From: DATKGL01 sp035510795
GTDB lineage: Bacteria; Patescibacteriota; Saccharimonadia; Saccharimonadales; UBA4665
Reading direction: 5' to 3'
Length of the DNA: 41,970 bases
NCBI GenBank assembly: GCA_035510795.1
Contig: DATKGL010000022.1
Location: 1 to 41,970, forward strand
This document shows positions 8,660 through 16,408 of the stretch, piece after piece; within the stretch, counting starts at the first letter, position 1; each line of letters opens with the position of its first letter. The translations under genes and the position numbers were made by a program. The notes beneath the pieces are model-generated. The model did not search any database. It worked only from the letters and a program-made list of their open reading frames with translations, and was not told the DNA's origin.

Positions 8660-11023
8660 TTAACGACCCAGTTTAGTCTCAGTTTTTTTAATATCAATTG
8701 TCGTCTTCACGACCGTATCCGGTGCCAGTGAGATACTGTCGATACCCTCATCAACTAAGAAGCGAGCAAATTCGGGATAATCTGATGGAGCCTGACCACA
8801 GATTCCAATTTTAACTTTCTTCTGTTTGCTGACTTTAATTACTCGTCTGATCAGTTCTTTCACGGCCTCATTATTCTCATCATAGACATGGGCGACGGTA
8901 TTATTGTCGCGGTCGACTCCGAGCGTTAACTGAGTCAAGTCATTCGATCCGATCGAAAAACCATCGAAAAGATCGGCAAATTGTTCCGCCAAAATGACAT
9001 TTGACGGTATCTCGCACATGACATACACCTCAAAGCCGTTTTCGCCTCGTTTAAGTCCGTTTTCCTCCATGATAGCTAAGACTTTTCTGGCTTCATCGAG
9101 ATTTCGGCAGAACGGAATCATAGCTTTAATGTTGGTGATTCCCATTTCATCCCTGACTTTCTTTAGGGCATGGCATTCCAGCTCGAAGGCTTCACGGTAA
9201 GCTTCACTATAGTAGCGGCTAGCGCCTCGCCAGCCAATCATCGGGTTGTTCTCTTGCGGCTCAAACTGTTTGCCGCCAATGAGATTTGCGTATTCATTTG
9301 TCTTGAAGTCGCTAAAACGGATGATGACGTCCTTCGGATAAAAGGCGGCACCGATGATTGCAACTCCTTCGGCAAGCTTATCTATGAAATACTGTGACTT
9401 GTTGGAGTAGCCCTTTGTAAGCTGATTAATTTGGGCACGGGCTTTATTGTCCTTTACCAAATCGAAGTGCAGCAAGGCTAGCGGGTGAATTTTAATATGC
9501 GAGTCAATGATAAACTCTTCGCGGGCGAGGCCGACACCATCATTTGGTATTAACGAATACTCGAAGGCAAGATCCGGTGATCCGATATTCATCATGATCT
9601 TAGTCTTGGGGCGCTCTAGATTTTTGATATCTGTCTTTTCGATTTCAAACTTTAGATTTCCTTCATATACGATGCCCTCGTCACCGGCAGCACAACTAAC
9701 TGTTATGAAACTCTTGTCAGCGATTTTTTGTGTTCCGTTGGCAGTCCCAACCACACAGGGTATTCCTAGCTCTCTGGAAACGATTGCCGCATGACAGGTA
9801 CGACCGCCTTTATCGGTTACTATGGCGCTGGCGCTTTTCATAATCGGGACCCAGTCTGGGTCTGTCATTTCTGTTACCAAGACGTCGCCTTTTTCGAAAA
9901 TACCGATGTCTTTGATGTCCAAGATCTTACAGACTTTACCTTTGCCGATTTTATTACCGACACTAGTGCCCCTGGTTAAAGCAGTTCCGGTTTGAAGAAG
10001 TTTATATTCTTCGATGACGTTCATGTTCATACGTGACTCAACAGTCTCGGCCCGGGCTTGGACGATATAGAGCTTTCCGTCGTCACCGTCGAGAGCCCAT
10101 TCGATATCCATCGGTTTCTGGTAATGCTCCTCGACTAACATGCCCCAACCGGCCATTGTTTTGGCCTGTTCGTCGGTAATTGAAAACTTTTCCTGGTCGT
10201 GCTTTGAAACGGCGATATTCTTAGTCCGGCTGCCAAAAACAGGAATCATTTTCACTTTCTTGGTACCGATTTTCTTTTTAAGAATAGCCATTGTTGGCTT
10301 GAATACGGTAAACTCATCGGGATTTACCCGGCCTTGAACAATATTCTCACCCAACCCGTAGATCGAGCTAACGACAACGGCATTACGGAAGCCAGACTCG
10401 GTATCAATAGTAAACATCACGCCGGCGGCTTTTGCGTGAACGGCGACCATTTGTTGAATACCTACGGAAAGTGCAACTTTCATGTGGTCGAACTTGTTTT
10501 CAACACGATAGGCAATTGCCCGGCCCGTAAAGAGGGAAGCGATGCATTTCTTGACGGAGCTCAGCACGTTAGCCTCGCCCTTGATATTCAGATAAGATTC
10601 CTGTTGTCCGGCAAAAGAAGCGTTCGGTAAATCTTCGGCTGTAGCTGATGATCGTATTGCCACGACCACATTCTTATGACCGCATTCTTTACTTAACTCG
10701 CGATAACCCTGCCTGATCTCTTCTTCGAAATCTTTCGGTAACTTGGCCCTGATTATTAAGGCTCTAATTTTGGCAGCCCTTTTTTCGAGATCTTTAACAT
10801 TTTTGACATCTAAACCGTGTAGAAGTTTTATGATATCTTTTCTGATGCCGGTCTGATCAAGAAAATAATAATAGCTCTGAGAAGTAGTTGCTAATCCATT
10901 AGGCAGATTGATGCCCTTAGGGGCTAGCTTCTGATACATTTCACCAAGCGAGGCGTTTTTTCCTCCAACCAGCGGAACGTCACTAAGAGAGATTTCTTTG
11001 AAATGCTTTATATATTTATACAT
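8660..11023 (-). CDS. ppsA: Phosphoenolpyruvate synthase
   Basis: The 787-residue length matches PEP synthase (pyruvate, water dikinase), which interconverts pyruvate plus ATP with PEP, AMP and phosphate. The N-terminal nucleotide-binding domain begins LVGGKNASLGEMY and contains AIRSSATAEDLPNASFAGQQESYLN. The phosphohistidine domain holds GGRTCHAAIVSRELG with the His near residue 409. The C-terminal TIM barrel holds GSNDLTQLTLGVDRDN and GICGQAP with the catalytic Cys near 743. No pyruvate kinase is visible here, so the enzyme might run in the ATP-forming direction or serve gluconeogenesis; that is inference. AGGT precedes the ATG, and a TATAAT at 11063-11058 gives a leader of about 30 nt, unlike the leaderless neighbours. 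Confidence 0.95.
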   Translation of the reverse strand: MYKYIKHFKEISLSDVPLVGGKNASLGEMYQKLAPKGINLPNGLATTSQSYYYFLDQTGIRKDIIKLLHGLDVKNVKDLEKRAAKIRALIIRAKLPKDFEEEIRQGYRELSKECGHKNVVVAIRSSATAEDLPNASFAGQQESYLNIKGEANVLSSVKKCIASLFTGRAIAYRVENKFDHMKVALSVGIQQMVAVHAKAAGVMFTIDTESGFRNAVVVSSIYGLGENIVQGRVNPDEFTVFKPTMAILKKKIGTKKVKMIPVFGSRTKNIAVSKHDQEKFSITDEQAKTMAGWGMLVEEHYQKPMDIEWALDGDDGKLYIVQARAETVESRMNMNVIEEYKLLQTGTALTRGTSVGNKIGKGKVCKILDIKDIGIFEKGDVLVTEMTDPDWVPIMKSASAIVTDKGGRTCHAAIVSRELGIPCVVGTANGTQKIADKSFITVSCAAGDEGIVYEGNLKFEIEKTDIKNLERPKTKIMMNIGSPDLAFEYSLIPNDGVGLAREEFIIDSHIKIHPLALLHFDLVKDNKARAQINQLTKGYSNKSQYFIDKLAEGVAIIGAAFYPKDVIIRFSDFKTNEYANLIGGKQFEPQENNPMIGWRGASRYYSEAYREAFELECHALKKVRDEMGITNIKAMIPFCRNLDEARKVLAIMEENGLKRGENGFEVYVMCEIPSNVILAEQFADLFDGFSIGSNDLTQLTLGVDRDNNTVAHVYDENNEAVKELIRRVIKVSKQKKVKIGICGQAPSDYPEFARFLVDEGIDSISLAPDTVVKTTIDIKKTETKLGR

Positions 11024-11057
11024 ATTTTTACCTGTTTAAGATTAGTGATTTAGGCAT

Positions 11058-11063
11058 ATTATA
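11058..11063 (-). promoter_or_regulatory. -10 element of the PEP synthase gene
   Basis: A perfect TATAAT on the minus strand lies 34 bases before the ATG at 11023, and AGGT sits between them. The -35 region is poor. Confidence 0.45.
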
Positions 11064-11152
11064 TCAGCTTATGTAACCTTAAGCACATTTCATTGAGCCA
11101 GTAGACGGATTTGAAGAATCGCACTTCGGCCCACAATTGTGAACCGAAAAGA

Positions 11153-11161
11153 TGTTATAAT
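11153..11161 (+). promoter_or_regulatory. Extended -10 for a leaderless adenylate-kinase-like transcript
   Basis: TGT-TATAAT is a textbook extended -10. Seven bases (TTACGCA) separate it from the ATG at 11169, so the mRNA would start at or one base before the start codon. Confidence 0.55.
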
Positions 11162-11168
11162 TTACGCA

Positions 11169-11783
11169 ATGAACACCGAAATAAAAACGATTACCAGCTG
11201 GCTTGGCGCTGGTTCATTGGATATTTTTGGCTGTCCGTTTTCCGGTAAAGACACTCAAGGAAAAATATTGGCCGAATTATTTGGAGGTAAACTCATCGGC
11301 GGCGGCGAAATTTTGCGCAGCCATAAAGACCCGCAAAAGATTAATCGCATACTGGCTAGCGGCGGTATTATCCCGTCGGACTTTTATCTTGATTTGATGG
11401 TGCCGTATCTATCGCGCTCAAATCTTCGGGATATGCCGCTTATTCTCAGTGCTGTCGGGCGATCGCACGGCGAAGAGCCTATTATCATGAAGGCGGCTGC
11501 CGACTCCGGACACCCCATAAAAGCAGTTATTTTTCTTAATCTTTCAGAGGCAGAGGTATGGGCGCGATTCCAAGACGCTAAAATCATTAATGACCGAGGC
11601 GAGCGAGCAGATGATAGTAGCGAGGCACTGAAAACAAGGCTGATAAAATTCCGAGACAAAACAATACCTGTTATCGAATTCTATAGAGACAAAGGACTGC
11701 TTCTCGAAGTGAATGGCAAACTATCCGTTCAGGAGGTTACTGATGGAATTCTTCAGGGCCTGCTTAAGCGTTCGGTGGAGTAA
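11169..11783 (+). CDS. Adenylate-kinase-like nucleoside monophosphate kinase
   Basis: The 204-residue protein has the P-loop GCPFSGKDTQGKIL, which corresponds to the GxPGSGKGTQ loop of adenylate kinases. LIGGGEILR and GGIIPSDFYLDLM occupy the NMP-binding positions, VIFLNLSEAEVWARF precedes a shortened lid, and RLIKFRDKTIPVIEFYRDKGLLLEV is the usual Adk C-terminal helix and strand. The lid is short and lacks zinc cysteines, and the NMP-binding arginines are not all evident, so it may be a divergent paralogue rather than the housekeeping enzyme. I prefer the ATG at 11169 to 11139 because a -10 element occupies the stretch between them. Its 3' end overlaps the convergent dehydrogenase-mutase gene by 20 bases. 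Confidence 0.7.
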   Translation: MNTEIKTITSWLGAGSLDIFGCPFSGKDTQGKILAELFGGKLIGGGEILRSHKDPQKINRILASGGIIPSDFYLDLMVPYLSRSNLRDMPLILSAVGRSHGEEPIIMKAAADSGHPIKAVIFLNLSEAEVWARFQDAKIINDRGERADDSSEALKTRLIKFRDKTIPVIEFYRDKGLLLEVNGKLSVQEVTDGILQGLLKRSVE

Positions 11784-13422
11784 TATCTATCTGCACGGAC
11801 GATGAACTGGCTTTCAAGCCTTCAGCTGTAATGTTATAAACAATAATTTGACCAAATGGCATTTCCAGTTGGCTGATGCCTTCGTCAGAAATAGATTCAA
11901 GGTACTTCATCAACGACCGGATACTATTGCCGCTGGCAACAATTAGAATATTTTTGCCTTCGCGCAACTGCGGCAAAATAGTTTCGCTATAAAAAGGGAC
12001 AACTCGCTCATAGACCATTTTAAGCGTTTCGCCACCCGGTACCGGTACGTCCCAGCCGCGACGTATTTGATTAAAGGCCTCTTCGCCAACAAGATCTTTA
12101 ACCTCCCATTTATTCTTACCGGTATACTCTCCATAATCCCGTTCATTAAGAGCGCTACTGCTTTCGATCTCGAGTCCGAATATCTGGGCGGAATCTAGCA
12201 TGCCCTGCAAAGTCTCCCGGGTCCGAATCTGCTTCGAGCAATACGCTACGTCGACGCCAATATCTAATTTTTTGAGTTCCTGGCCAAGCATGGCCGATTC
12301 TTTAAAACCGTTTTCACTTAGATGAACGTCGGTGATGCCGGTCCATTGTCCGGTAGCGTTCCATTCTGATTCGGCATGTCGTACGACCAAGAGTTTTCCG
12401 ACTGGTTTTTTCTCAACCGCAACTTTATTCGGGATATTACCGAACCAAAAATCAGTTATATTTGTGGCGGTTGCTTGGTTAATCCGTAGAATCGCCTCAA
12501 CTGTGTTAAAGGCGTTATGCGGACTGATTATGACATTAGGCATTTTTTCCAAGACAGAAATTTCGACACTATGGCGCAGCACATCTTCTGGTAGCGTGTC
12601 GCTGCGCAGCAAAGCTGTCTCCTCGGCGTAATTTAGCAATGCCTCGCCCTCGATAACATCTATAGCTGCACCGCCAAGCTGACCGTTTTCAAGTAAATCA
12701 AGCAGGGCAGCAGTATCAACAAGCTCTCCCCGGGCCGTATTAATTAGTATGGCTCCGTGTTTCATCTTACTGAGCCGATCGCGATTCATTATGTGGTGCG
12801 TAGCAGGTAAATAGGGTAGATGGAGCGAAACGAAATCAGCTTTTTCGAGTAATTCATCCAACTCAACGTACTTAAAATGAAACTTTTCTTCGAGACCATC
12901 GACCTTAAAACTATCAAAGGCAATAGTATCCATAGAAAAGCCATCAGCTATTTTCAAAGCTTTCTGCCCGATGTGTCCAGTACCAATTACGCCGAATACT
13001 TTTCCCTGAAGATCACGTCCCATAAGATCCTTTGAAGAAAACTGGGCATTCTCGGCGGCCAGTACTGCGGTCAGGTTTCGCTGCAAGGCAAGCAGCAGGG
13101 TAAATGCATACTCCGCAACAGTAGCTTCACCATATGTCGGTACATTCACTACGACAACTCCGTGATCTTGAGCAGCAGCCAGGTCGATATTATTAAAACC
13201 GGTCGAACGACAGGCTATTAGTTTTAGTTTAGGCATCGCCTCAATAACTTCACGACTAACTGCACTGCTGACAAAGACTGATATGACCTCTGCCTCCGGG
13301 TTACAGTTTCCGGACTCGACTTTATCCGCCAGAAATTCCCAATGATGGTCGGTTCCCTGCAGGCAAGTATTCAACTGATCTTTATCGAGATCGGTCGAAT
13401 CGTAAAAATAGATTAGTGCCAT
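11764..13422 (-). CDS. Fused D-2-hydroxyacid (lactate-type) dehydrogenase and phosphoglycerate mutase
   Basis: One 552-residue frame carries two enzymes. Residues 1-335 are a D-isomer 2-hydroxyacid dehydrogenase: substrate-binding segment CRSTGFNNID, NAD loop VIGTGHIGQ (about 145-153), NTARGELVD with the catalytic Arg, and SPHNAF with the catalytic His near 302. By family this reduces pyruvate to D-lactate. Residues 341-540 are a dPGM/GpmA-type mutase: VVRHAESEWNATGQWTG (His349), NERDYGEYTGKNKWE (Glu427), RRGWDVPVPGGETL and ASGNSIR. In E. coli GpmA the last motif is AHGNSLR with a second catalytic His; here it is Ser497. The linker is short (PNKVAVEKKPVG). The gene diverges from enolase across 42 bp. 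Minus-strand TATAAT (13438-13433) lies ten bases before the ATG. Confidence 0.9.
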   Translation of the reverse strand: MALIYFYDSTDLDKDQLNTCLQGTDHHWEFLADKVESGNCNPEAEVISVFVSSAVSREVIEAMPKLKLIACRSTGFNNIDLAAAQDHGVVVVNVPTYGEATVAEYAFTLLLALQRNLTAVLAAENAQFSSKDLMGRDLQGKVFGVIGTGHIGQKALKIADGFSMDTIAFDSFKVDGLEEKFHFKYVELDELLEKADFVSLHLPYLPATHHIMNRDRLSKMKHGAILINTARGELVDTAALLDLLENGQLGGAAIDVIEGEALLNYAEETALLRSDTLPEDVLRHSVEISVLEKMPNVIISPHNAFNTVEAILRINQATATNITDFWFGNIPNKVAVEKKPVGKLLVVRHAESEWNATGQWTGITDVHLSENGFKESAMLGQELKKLDIGVDVAYCSKQIRTRETLQGMLDSAQIFGLEIESSSALNERDYGEYTGKNKWEVKDLVGEEAFNQIRRGWDVPVPGGETLKMVYERVVPFYSETILPQLREGKNILIVASGNSIRSLMKYLESISDEGISQLEMPFGQIIVYNITAEGLKASSSSVQIDITPPNA

Positions 13423-13464
13423 GTCGATGTTTATTATACATAAGAACTATGAGAAAATTAAAAT
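13423..13464. promoter_or_regulatory. Divergent promoter region, dehydrogenase-mutase / enolase
   Basis: The 42-bp gap must carry both promoters. On the minus strand a perfect TATAAT (13438-13433) lies ten bases before the fusion's ATG. On the plus strand TATGAG (13448-13453) lies eleven bases before enolase's ATG. Both leaders would be only a few bases long. The close pairing suggests coordinated expression of sequential glycolytic steps. Confidence 0.45.
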
Positions 13465-14748
13465 ATGAAAATATCTAGTATAAATGCGCGGCAAATTCTT
13501 GACTCTCGCGGAATACCGACCGTTGAGGCGGATGTTTGGCTTGAGGAAGGTATTTTCGGCCGTGCAGCCGTACCTTCTGGAGCATCAACCGGATCCCATG
13601 AGGCGCATGAACTGCGAGACGGTGGCAGTGCGTTTGGCGGCAAAGGGGTTATGAAAGCTGTTGCCAATATAAAAGGCGAGATAGCCAAGTGTTTGCATGG
13701 AGTAATGGCCGATGACCAATTTTTGATTGACAAAAAACTAATCGATCTGGACGGCACACCGAACAAGGAAAGACTTGGCGCTAATGCTATTCTGGCAGTA
13801 TCTTTAGCTTGTGCCCACGCTGCCGCGAATGCACGGCAAGTATTGTTGTATGTACACATTAATGACATTGCCAATAAACCAAAGAAATCTTTACCGATGC
13901 CGATGATGAATTTTCTCAACGGAGGCATGCACGCATCACATTCTTCAGATTTCCAAGAATATATGATCATCCCTCAGCGAGCGGAGAGCTATGCCCAGGC
14001 AATTCAAGTTGGTGCCGAAATATTTCAAGCTTTGAAAAGTGAAATTAGCTCACTAGGGGCAGCAACGACAGTCGGAGATGAGGGCGGCTTTACTTATCCG
14101 GTAAAATCAAACACCGATATGCTTGAACTCTTAAGCAGGGCGGCTGATGCCGCCGGCTATAAACCAGGATTTGATGTCGGCTATGCTATAGATGTCGCGG
14201 CCTGCGAATTATTTCATGAAGGCAACTACGATTTGAAAACCGAACAGCGCCAGCTCACCAATGCCCAAATGACAGATTACCTGGCGTCGATTACTGAACA
14301 TTTTCCGATTATTTCTCTCGAGGACGGGCTCGACCAAGACGAATGGGACGCCTGGAAAGATCTGACTGCCCGACTTTCTAAACTGCAAATAGTCGGCGAC
14401 GATTTACTGGTTACAAACCCAGAAAGATTGCAACGAGCCATTGACATGAAGGCAGCTAACGCGATCCTGATTAAGCCGAATCAAATCGGTACCCTGAGCG
14501 AGACAATTCAAACTCTCCAGTTGGCAAAAAAGAATGGCTGGCGGACTGTTATCTCGCACAGAAGCGGCGAGACAGAGGACGTCACAATCGTTCACATTGC
14601 CATCGGTACCGGTGCTGACCAGATAAAAACCGGCAGCCTGTCAAGAAGTGAGCGCACCGCCAAACACAACGAAATCATGCGCATCGAAGCTCTTGACGAT
14701 ACACTCCGCCTAGCCAATCCCTTCAAGACAAATGCTCAGCTATGCTAA
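13465..14748 (+). CDS. eno: Enolase
   Basis: The 427-residue protein is a full-length enolase, converting 2-phosphoglycerate to PEP in the cytosol. It starts ISSINARQILDSRGIPTVEADV and includes AVPSGASTGSHEAHELRDG, GDEGGFTYP, SLEDGLDQDEWDAW (metal-binding acids), LIKPNQIGTLSET (catalytic Lys) and SHRSGETED (substrate His/Ser). GSLSRSERTAKHNEIMRIE ends the barrel. All key residues are present. The gene has no clear Shine-Dalgarno and faces the mutase-dehydrogenase gene across a shared 42-bp promoter region. Enolase uses the mutase product directly, so the pairing is functionally sensible. Confidence 0.97.
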   Translation: MKISSINARQILDSRGIPTVEADVWLEEGIFGRAAVPSGASTGSHEAHELRDGGSAFGGKGVMKAVANIKGEIAKCLHGVMADDQFLIDKKLIDLDGTPNKERLGANAILAVSLACAHAAANARQVLLYVHINDIANKPKKSLPMPMMNFLNGGMHASHSSDFQEYMIIPQRAESYAQAIQVGAEIFQALKSEISSLGAATTVGDEGGFTYPVKSNTDMLELLSRAADAAGYKPGFDVGYAIDVAACELFHEGNYDLKTEQRQLTNAQMTDYLASITEHFPIISLEDGLDQDEWDAWKDLTARLSKLQIVGDDLLVTNPERLQRAIDMKAANAILIKPNQIGTLSETIQTLQLAKKNGWRTVISHRSGETEDVTIVHIAIGTGADQIKTGSLSRSERTAKHNEIMRIEALDDTLRLANPFKTNAQLC

Positions 14749-14807
14749 CGACAGCCCCGCACCATTTCTGCGTGGGCAATTATTCATCTAGGCTAATCTA
14801 TATATAC

Positions 14808-15380
14808 CTAAAGGACAACTAGTATTTGATCGGTCTTTCTAACCAAGCCTATTCTCGGAAATATTTTAGTTACAGTAGCGGTGTGCTCATCATCCGACAT
14901 AGCTGACATGGCATCCTCTGCAAAAATCTGATTGTAGCCATACTCATAAGCAAAACGGGCAGTACTTTCAACGCCAATATTGGTCGAAATGCCGCAAAGC
15001 ACCATCGTCGTTATTCCGCGTCGTCTGAACTCCAGGTCAAGCTCGGTTCCATAAAAAGCGCCCCACTGGTGTTTCGTTATTACGAAATCATCAGCCTTAG
15101 GCCCTAGCTCAGGAACAATTTCCGACCAGTCGGGCTGAGGAGTCCCGCTCCAACCAGCTCCATCCGTTATCGGTCTCAGGCCATCTTTACCGTCGGCCGA
15201 TGGCTTAACTCTCACCAAAAAAACTGGCATACTATTTTTGCGAAATTTTTCGGCCAAGGCGGCTGCGTTTTTTACGACTTCATCAGATTTATGCGGCAGA
15301 GTCGGGCGACCTACTATGCCTTTCTGCAAATCAATAACAACTAATGCAGTTTGGTGTTTATCGATATCTAAGTTTTCCAT
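14808..15380 (-). CDS. Isochorismatase-fold hydrolase lacking the usual Cys nucleophile
   Basis: The 190-residue protein has the isochorismatase/nicotinamidase fold: Asp17 in ALVVIDLQKG, Lys103 in VITKHQWGAFYG, the cis-peptide region VLCGISTNIGVESTARFA, and DAMSAM near the end. Nicotinamidases and N-carbamoyl amidases have Cys four residues before STA, in the pattern TxxCVxST. Here that position is Gly136 (TNIGVEST), as in true isochorismatases, which work without the Cys. It therefore probably does not hydrolyse amides by the thiol route. The substrate is unknown. TAAATT seven bases before the ATG is a possible leaderless -10. The gene converges on enolase with a 59-bp gap and is not in an operon. 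Confidence 0.8.
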   Translation of the reverse strand: MENLDIDKHQTALVVIDLQKGIVGRPTLPHKSDEVVKNAAALAEKFRKNSMPVFLVRVKPSADGKDGLRPITDGAGWSGTPQPDWSEIVPELGPKADDFVITKHQWGAFYGTELDLEFRRRGITTMVLCGISTNIGVESTARFAYEYGYNQIFAEDAMSAMSDDEHTATVTKIFPRIGLVRKTDQILVVL

Positions 15381-15677
15381 ACTTAATAATTTACTACTTT
15401 TCTGGCCCTATTAAAAATATATGCCTCGGACAATCAAATTTAAACCCAGCCAACCAAAATAGAGTTGATTGGAATGACCTTTGGGTGCAGAGCAATTTAG
15501 TTATTCTTAAATAATGAAGCTTGCCTTAATCAATGAAATATATTAATTACAACGAACGATTTACAACACATCATATCTAGGCAAAGATCAAGAATTCTTA
15601 TAACTAGTATTTTCCAGTAACCTACTAAACAAAATATAAATACAACAGGTCTCAAAAATAATTGAACACATTTTGTG

Positions 15678-15693
15678 TGTGACCATTATCACA
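15678..15693. promoter_or_regulatory. CRP/FNR-family-like operator
   Basis: TGTGA-CCATTA-TCACA matches the E. coli CRP consensus half-sites exactly, with the canonical six-base spacer. Its centre lies about 22 bp upstream of a TTGACA at 15704. Placement suggests an activator site for the surface-protein cluster. No CRP/FNR regulator gene lies in the window. Confidence 0.5.
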
Positions 15694-15703
15694 TGCTTCT
15701 TCC

Positions 15704-15729
15704 TTGACAACTAGTAATTCCTGTATAAA
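15704..15729 (+). promoter_or_regulatory. Candidate promoter of the surface-protein cluster
   Basis: TTGACA (15704-15709) is consensus, and TATAAA (15724-15729) follows after only 14 bases, which is shorter than normal. The -10 may be misassigned. GGAGGG lies 10-15 bases before the ATG at 15768, so this transcript has a real leader. Confidence 0.4.
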
Positions 15730-15767
15730 GTAGAGATACAACATAAACGTGGAGGGACTACCAAAAT

Positions 15768-16292
15768 ATGTCAATCAGTGCAAAATCCTTATCGGCTAAA
15801 AAATCCGGTAGCAACGTAAAATTACTGAAAGTAAGCACTGAGTTTCCTGACGACATTGATGGTATCTCTCGTTCAGATAAGTCTAAGATAATCAGGCACA
15901 CTTTATTAATTATCTGTCTAACTGTTATCCTGGGCGGCGGTATCTTATTAGTCGTATACGCCGAAAATCATTCTGCCTTATCTTCCAAAACTATGCCTAT
16001 AAAATTCGCAGACCAGCAGAGCCAAGCTTTCAATAATGCTGCTGTAGGCTCATCAAGTAACGCCAGCTCAACCGCCAATAACAGTCAGACACCCGACAGT
16101 AATTCTACCAGCGTCACCGTTAACGGCCAGTCTATTCCCGTAACAGACAACGGTTCATATAACGAGACACTAAATACGGGCAATTCCAAAACCGACGTAA
16201 CAGTTAACTCGGATCGAACTTCGGTCACTTCCGGCCCGTCGGCGTCAAATAATTCATCTACATCAATCAGTATTAACCAAAGTGGAAATTAG
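15768..16292 (+). CDS. Single-pass membrane protein with Ser/Asn/Thr-rich exported domain
   Basis: This 174-residue protein has a cytoplasmic basic segment (1-42, ending SDKSKIIRH), one membrane segment (about 45-66, LLIICLTVILGGGILLVVYA) and an exported tail of about 105 residues rich in Ser, Asn and Thr. The tail includes a VTVNGQSIPVTDNGSYNE strand pattern. I recognise no family and no catalytic motif. It opens a same-strand run of three secreted low-complexity proteins and is preceded by a consensus Shine-Dalgarno, TTGACA and the CRP-like box. A role in surface architecture or attachment is inference. Confidence 0.65.
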   Translation: MSISAKSLSAKKSGSNVKLLKVSTEFPDDIDGISRSDKSKIIRHTLLIICLTVILGGGILLVVYAENHSALSSKTMPIKFADQQSQAFNNAAVGSSSNASSTANNSQTPDSNSTSVTVNGQSIPVTDNGSYNETLNTGNSKTDVTVNSDRTSVTSGPSASNNSSTSISINQSGN

Positions 16293-16328
16293 GAGGTAAT
16301 CGCGTAGATCTGATATGAATAATCGTTC

Positions 16329-16373
16329 GACTCGGTCAGGTCATAAATCTGACGGAGTCGGGTGATTAACCCG
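16329..16373 (+). promoter_or_regulatory. Two tandem hairpins between the first and second surface-protein genes
   Basis: GACTCGGTCAG pairs with CTGACGGAGTC (one mismatch) around a nine-base loop, and CGGGT-GATTA-ACCCG follows at once. There is no T-run. They lie between the stop at 16292 and the Shine-Dalgarno at about 16399. They could stabilise mRNA ends, attenuate, or mark a leader structure. Confidence 0.45.
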
Positions 16374-16408
16374 AAATAAATATCAAACTAATCCAAAAGG
16401 AGGGATTA

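Larger units (their letters stand above)
15381..15767. other. AT-rich intergenic region upstream of the surface-protein cluster
   Basis: No plausible gene is seen in these 387 bases. The left half is AT-rich without obvious structure. The right half holds a small inverted repeat (ACACA-TTT-TGTGT, 15666-15678), a perfect CRP-like box, a TTGACA and a Shine-Dalgarno leading into the gene at 15768. Confidence 0.6.

Noticed and set aside
14749..14807. Terminator between enolase and the isochorismatase-fold gene
   Set aside because: The only stem (GCCC-C-GCA / TGC-GT-GGGC) has an internal loop and no T-run, so it is too weak to call.
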